Assembly (NCBI GenBank): GCA_014773175.1
Contig: VXCM01001525.1
Location: forward strand, 59,364 to 123,363
Length of the DNA stretch: 64,000 bases
From: Lucifuga dentata
Lineage: Eukaryota > Chordata > Actinopteri > Ophidiiformes > Bythitidae
Reading direction: 5' to 3'
Under the pieces are notes generated by a model. The model was not told the origin of the DNA and ran no database searches. It saw only the letters and a list, made by a program, of their open reading frames with translations. Positions within the stretch are counted from its first letter, which is position 1. Each line of letters opens with the position of its first letter. Of this stretch, positions 58,623 through 64,000 are shown in pieces. The translations under genes were made by a program, and so were the position numbers.

Positions 58623-59286
58623 TTAAAGGACCATACCGGCGATAGTGCACGTTTGAGTCCAATATGTACAACCCACATACATGTTATGTTACTGACAACC
58701 AATTTCCAAAACATAAAACTGTATTTTAGTTTTNACAACCCACATACATGTTATGTTACTGACAACCAATTTCCAAAACATAAAACTGTATTTTAGTTTT
58801 TCTGTTGCTTTTTCAAATCCTCTAATCTTTAAGATCAAAAGTTCAGGTGATACACACACCTTAAAAGCATTTTGCCTTCTAACACTAATGAACAATTGTA
58901 GAAGGCACTGTTATTTTAATTTCTTGGTAAAAGCTGTATTTTCCTGGGACTTTATTCCCTGGCGAGAAATACATCGTCTTCTGTGCAGCTCCATGTTGGA
59001 TCGGTTAAATAAAGTTACTTCGACAAAACACCAAACATACATGTTATTCACTGTGATGGATTACATATCTCAAGCATGTTTCAAGTCTCTACAAGTTGAT
59101 TTTAATAGTGTACTGGAATAAAATGACACCAATACAGTCTGGAAGGGAGGAAAAACAATCTGAAATTTGCTGCTAAAGCAGTATATTTTGGGAAATGGTA
59201 GTCAGTAGTGCAACGTGTATACAGATTGCATATATTGGTATATATTGTTTCTTTAAATACGCAAAATCGACGATATGGTCCTTTAA
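58623..59286 (-). mobile_element. TTAA-family MITE, subfamily B
   Basis: TTAA at both ends; TACCGGCGATAGTGCACG at the left. The N at 58734 is flanked by a 66 bp duplication. Confidence 0.9.
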
Positions 59287-59339
59287 ATATAAATGCGTTT
59301 GAAAGTGCAATGCAGGAGAAGCCAGGCATCTGATAGGGC

Positions 59340-59480
59340 GGTAATCAGCGTGCCAATGTCCCATCCCGCCACCAGCGCCAGGCCTGCCCGCGCGTGCACG
59401 CTGAGCGCACGAGAGCGGCTGGACTGATAGCAGCCGGACAGTGCAGAGAAATGTTCCTTTAGATTACAGCCTCGCGCCTA
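59340..59480. promoter_or_regulatory. CpG-rich block, candidate regulatory
   Basis: GCCCGCGCGTGCACGCTGAG, CACGAGAGCGGC, TGATAGCAGCC and CCTATCAATCATC. Unique; borders a MITE. Inference only. Confidence 0.22.
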
Positions 59481-59949
59481 TCAATCATCAGGGACGGAGG
59501 AGGAGAGTGACACATCACAGACAGACTGGAGTGAGGAGATGGTGGAGGAGAGGAGTGTGTGTGTGTGTATGTGTGTGTGTGTGTGTGTCAGTCAGAATAT
59601 GTGGTGTGAGTGTGGGAGATGGGGGGGAGATGCAGCCGTCAAGTGCCTCCTCATGATCTCCCAAGAAAGGAAGTTGCGTCCTCTTGTTTGTGAATAACTA
59701 TAAGTTAAGTTATGTTTTAGGAGGCGGAATTAAAAACAGGAATTAATTTATTCAAACGTTTTGCTGCAGATGTCGCTGAGACGTCAGAATCCCACTGACG
59801 AGACGAACCCTCTGGACATGTGACAAGCGATCCTCATCCTAAAGACGTTTTGATTTACAGGTGGAACCGACATGGAGCTCGCAGGGAAACTCTAGTCTGA
59901 AAAGACAGAACTCTGCAGGCTGGAGATACGGAGGGAGGTGAAGAAGGTT

Positions 59950-59956
59950 ACAGAGA

Positions 59957-59995
<39 letters not shown>

Positions 59996-60324
59996 TCTGA
60001 GTGAGAGAGAGTGTGCCTGTGTGTGAGGGAGAGAGAAAGTGTGTGAGTGAGAGGGAGGGAAAGAGAGAGCGTGAATGAGTGAGTGAGAGTGAGAGAGAGT
60101 GTATGTGTGAGACAGAGTGCGTGTGTATGTGTGTATGCGTGTGTGTGAGAGAGAGAAAAGAGAAAGTGTGTGTGTGTGAGAGGGAGAAAAGAGAGGGAGA
60201 GAGTGTATGTGTGTGTGAGAGAGAGAGAGCGTGTGTGTGAGAGATAGTGTGTGAGTGTGTGAATGAGAGAATGAGAGAGAGAGGGAGCGTGACTGAGTGA
60301 GAGTATGTGAATTAGTGAGTGTGC

Positions 60325-60371
<47 letters not shown>
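59950..60371. repeat. Purine/GT low-complexity tract
   Basis: About 420 bases of GAGA, GTGT and GTGA repeats. Long minus-strand frames here are Ser/Leu/His repeats only. Confidence 0.95.
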
Positions 60372-60372
<1 letters not shown>

Positions 60373-60526
60373 CACCCACTCCCTTTTCTTGTAGCACTGC
60401 TATGCACACTGAGTGAAAACTGGCCCACTCTGTTCTGATTGGTCAGCAGGCCTGAGCTGGCCACACCCACAGACCGTGGAGCATTCAGCATGTTAACACG
60501 CTACACTTGAATTATGTGTCCATATT

Positions 60527-60670
60527 CTGATTCAGGCAATAATGAGAGTCAGACGTTTACATGGAAGGAATTAAATATGCAGATTCAATCTATTTATGGT
60601 GTTTACATGACGTTTGAAAAAAACTTTATATTTTGGCTTAATCTGAGTTTTAGTGTCCATGTAAGCAGAT
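60527..60670. mobile_element. MITE relic related to 32780-33445
   Basis: Shares AATCTATTTATGGTGTTTAC and TTTTGGCTTAATCTGAG with that element. Confidence 0.4.
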
Positions 60671-62480
60671 GCTGGCAAACGGACTCATTAGCCTCAGACT
60701 GCGCGGCAGCTACAGGTGTAAAGCAGGTAAATTCATATGTGTAACATGTTGGCATCAACCTCAAGTTTTCACACTTTGAAAATGAAAAACACACAATACT
60801 AAATTATGCTATAAAATACAACAAAAAACATATGCCCAATTTAAAAAAAAGCCAATTTATGTAAATACATATGGCTGATATTGGCTATTGATTATTAGCC
60901 TTTAGCTTGTGAAGTGTTTTTTGCAGGAAATGTGGATATCAAAGTTTAAAAACAACGTTTTTTTATGCGTGCAGTTTGTATTTCAGTCCACTAGATCATC
61001 ATTTCTTTTTAATAAATCGCTCTCATCCCTCCATCTCTTAACCTCACCTACTTTCCATTTCCTCAACTCTAATTTCAAGATCTGAACTACTTCCCTGAAA
61101 ATCTCTCCTCCCTCATCTTTCTCTCACTGATGTTTAAACTTTCGCCTCTCATTAGTTATCTAACTCAAACGCTTCCACCGCTGCTCTTTGTCTTATTCCT
61201 TCTCTTACCATTTCCCTTATCCCTCCATCTTTACCCAGACTCTCTTCCACATCGCTCTATCCTCTGCTTCTCAAACCCTTCATCCCTCTATCCTAAGCTC
61301 ACCCCGTTTTAACCTCAGCCGGTCTGGAGATGAGATCTGGTCTCGTGTGGGGAGTTAACTGTTTAAGCTCCTGGTGCAACTGATAACAGATAACATAAAA
61401 ACACTCTAAATGCCCTTATTGAAGCTGGTGTAAGGCAAATGCATGCTAATTCTGGAGTACAACTTTATCAATATGTGAATTCTAGTTCAGTTTTACTGAA
61501 TGTGCAGAACATGTTGATATATACAGTATGTATGAATGAAGATACATTTATATATACACCAAATTTATAACAAAAAAAACGTTTAAAAGCATATTTGCAA
61601 TTTTACTTTTCAATAAATTTTCTATCTAAAAAAGGGTTTCACTGGAAAAAAAAAAAAAGTTTACATCATCCTGATCTTCAAAGCCTCTTATTGTTGAGCA
61701 AGAGTGGTAAACTGTTGGAATTCTAGAATCAAGACTTTTTTTTTCTAAGACTTTTTTTTATTAAACTTTATTTATGAGAGGGTAGAATTCTGTTTCCTCT
61801 ACATTCTTCTCAACTTTTACAATTTCTTTTTTTTTTTATTTTTAATTTTGAGTGTTTCTATAATCATCCCCAAGACTTTTTTTCTTTTTTTATTTTCTAG
61901 GATTAAGAATTAAGAAATCAAGTGCTCTTTACAGTGGCATGCGGAAGAATTTTTCGGAATTTTCCCAGAATCTTTAGCGTAATATTTTTGTCAACCTGGC
62001 ACTTTGGAAAGTTAACGTGTGTTTATTTTGTCTATATAAAAATCTCAACCATATTTTTTTAAGGTGGCAAATGAAGCCAAGTTTAAATGACTCCAGGGGG
62101 GATTTAAACTAAAAAAAAAAAAAAAAANCAAAAAAAAAAAAAAAAATGCACAGGTGCAAACAAAAAGAAAAATGATGTTTGTCCATATTCACAAAGAACG
62201 TTGCTGAGATATTAGGTTTTTCACATGATTCTGGTTCTGATTTTTGTATGAATGGTTCCTTTGCAACCGAAAGCTTTTACACAAACATCTCTAAAATCCA
62301 ACATTCAGCCACGTGAAACTGGATGGATCAAACTGGGGAAAAAAAAAAAAAAAAAAAAAAGCCTTATCGCAGGTGGACAAAGTGATGAGGTTGCACCTTG
62401 TGCCGCTCGTGGAGATTTCAGCAGGAAAAGTTGGCATGCATGGCATGCAAATGTGACACCCCCAATATCTCGCTTTCCTC
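60671..62480. other. AT-rich unassigned sequence
   Basis: Poly-A with N 62128 and pyrimidine-rich stretches near 61020-61310. No exon recognised. Confidence 0.35.
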
Positions 62481-62720
62481 CCCCCAAATAAATTACGCTC
62501 TTACACAGCCATGATAGTATGCATATATAGTGTGCCTTCATGCTCCATTATAATTAACTACTGTATGATAACCCGACACCCACCCACTACACACACACAC
62601 ACATACACACACACATTGACACAGCCTGGTAAATAATAATAACCATCATTACACCTGCCATTATAATGCTTTATTGGAGGTAATTTAAATAGCTGTGTTG
62701 GGGAGGATAAGCAGAAAGGA
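62480..62720. promoter_or_regulatory. Unique AT-rich block, candidate regulatory
   Basis: AGCCATGATAGTATGCATAT, CTCCATTATAATTAACTACT and CCATTATAATGCTTTATTGG. Interrupted by a CA tract. Inference only. Confidence 0.22.
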
Positions 62721-63019
62721 GTGCTGGGCAAGCAGGAAAATTCCCACCTCGCTGCTGGAGGAGACTAGATGTCATAAAATATGATTGGGAGGTTCTTCTT
62801 CTCCACGTCACACACTAGCAGGATGGAAAGGGGAGGAGCCTGAGATCTTACTCTGAAGATTTCGACGAGGAGGTCCAATAAAATGCATTTTTATCAGCAT
62901 CTGTGCTGCTGTTGGAAATCAGACGTACTTTAAAACATTCATCCTCTAAGGCAAATTATTTTGTCTGGGGCCAAATTTTGCAAAATGAAGAGGAGGCAGG
63001 GGCCACTGGGGGGGGGGAN

Positions 63020-63420
63020 TTGCATGTTTGAGCCTAATATATTAAATTTTCATACACATAACGTTACTGACAATCATTTCCCAAACCATACTACTGGAAC
63101 AGTGAATTAAAAATGTTTTTCCTACCTGCCAGACCGCCATTGGTTTCAGTTCATTCTAGTATGCTATTAAAATCAACTTGTTGATACAAATGTTCTTGGG
63201 ATAGGTAATCCATCATCACCAACAAGACGTGTATTCAGGTCGTTTTTTTGAAGTTACGTAATTTTAGCGGTTAAGTGCAATAAAAAGTGAGGAGTGAATG
63301 TATGTCTCCACCAGGGAATATAGTCCCAAAAGAAGACCTGCATTTATCAAAAAGTTTAAATGACTGTGACTTCATAATTTTGCGTAACTATTAACAGGTC
63401 AATTTTTAAGGTGGATGTAC
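63020..63420 (+). mobile_element. TTAA-family MITE, subfamily A, partial
   Basis: Begins right after an N in TTGCATGTTTGAGCC and runs to TTTTTAAGGTGGATGTAC; the right inverted end is missing. Confidence 0.85.
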
Positions 63421-63906
63421 TAATATGATGATGGAGGGCCAGATGTCACCCGGGTGCCGGACTTTGAGTATGTAGGCTCTAAGGTAATAAATTACACATG
63501 TACAAGATGTGGGCAAAATAATGGAAACATCAGATGAGCATATAGGAGATTTAAATTTACAACATCTGAGATATCCTGAGCTTATTGCATAATGAGTTAT
63601 GTCATTTAAATTTTAGTTCATCGCATCCTGTTACTTTAAAGATCTGTGACAATCGGCAACTTTTTAAAAAATACAGTAAGCGAGTTACAGAGATAATAAA
63701 TAGTTCCACCCTGAATGTCAGATGCAGGGAAAATCATGACGGGCGTATATATTTGTTTCTGATAGAACGAGAGTCTGAAAAAATTACTACAAAACTGATT
63801 TAAAATGCCTGCAACAAAATCTCAAATTAGACAGAAATCAGGGCTGCAACCGATTATTAATTTCATGATTGATTATTCTGCAGATTGGTGTATCATATAT
63901 TGTCTA

Positions 63907-64000
63907 TTAAAGGACCATACCACCCATTTTGTACATTTGAGCCTAATATATTCAATTTTCATACACATTACATTACTGACAATCATTTCCCAAAGGATAA
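63907..64000 (-). mobile_element. TTAA-family MITE, subfamily A, cut by window end
   Basis: TTAAAGGACCATACCACCC left end followed by CCCAAAGGATAA, which indicates reversed orientation. Confidence 0.85.

Larger units (their letters stand above)
44178..64000 (-). other. Upstream zfpm1 intron or 5' flank; no further exon recognised
   Basis: I searched the minus strand for the FOG N-terminal peptide beginning MSRRKQS and for acidic exons with proper splice sites and found none. The sequence holds repeats plus several unique blocks. In FOG genes the first exons are separated by long introns, so they probably lie beyond 64000. Confidence 0.5.

Noticed and set aside
59839..60409. 150-180 residue minus-strand frames
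   Set aside because: Only Ser/Leu/His repeats from the GA/GT tract.

Overview
This window is nuclear DNA from a vertebrate, almost certainly a teleost fish. One large multi-exon gene on the minus strand reads as zfpm1 (FOG1, Friend of GATA 1). The surrounding sequence is packed with fish-style mobile elements and very long CA/GA microsatellites. It is a draft assembly: there are about 35 single N characters, and at least 17 of them sit between two copies of the same 61-67 bp segment, which look like contig ends that were never merged. Layout: 1-13267 lies 3' of the gene. It holds a solo LTR (1227-1799), an hAT-type element (2067-2821), a piggyBac-like MITE (3411-4081), a non-LTR relic (about 5825-6195) and the first two copies of a TTAA-flanked MITE family, the second split by an L2-like LINE fragment. 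13268-21248 carries five coding exons of zfpm1, including the large last exon (13268-16090). 21249-44043 is a 22.8 kb intron full of MITEs, microsatellites, SINEs and a few unique GC-rich blocks that may be regulatory. 44044-44177 is the most upstream exon I can recognise. 44178-64000 is probably further 5' intron and upstream sequence; it contains more MITEs, a foldback element, LINE relics and several unique blocks. The first exons, which should carry the N-terminal NuRD-binding peptide, were not found. The coding exons join in consistent phase. Once the duplicated segment plus N is counted once at three places in the last exon, the reading frame is continuous and gives about 1194 residues from the partial N-terminus: a PR/SET-like region, four fingers, an extra C2H2 finger, and five more fingers around a CtBP-binding PIDLSK motif. 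The most unusual non-genic feature is the TTAA MITE family: about 17 full or partial copies in two subfamilies, both orientations, about 8 kb (roughly 13 percent of the window). It includes one copy nested inside another at a TTAA site and pieces inside three zfpm1 introns.
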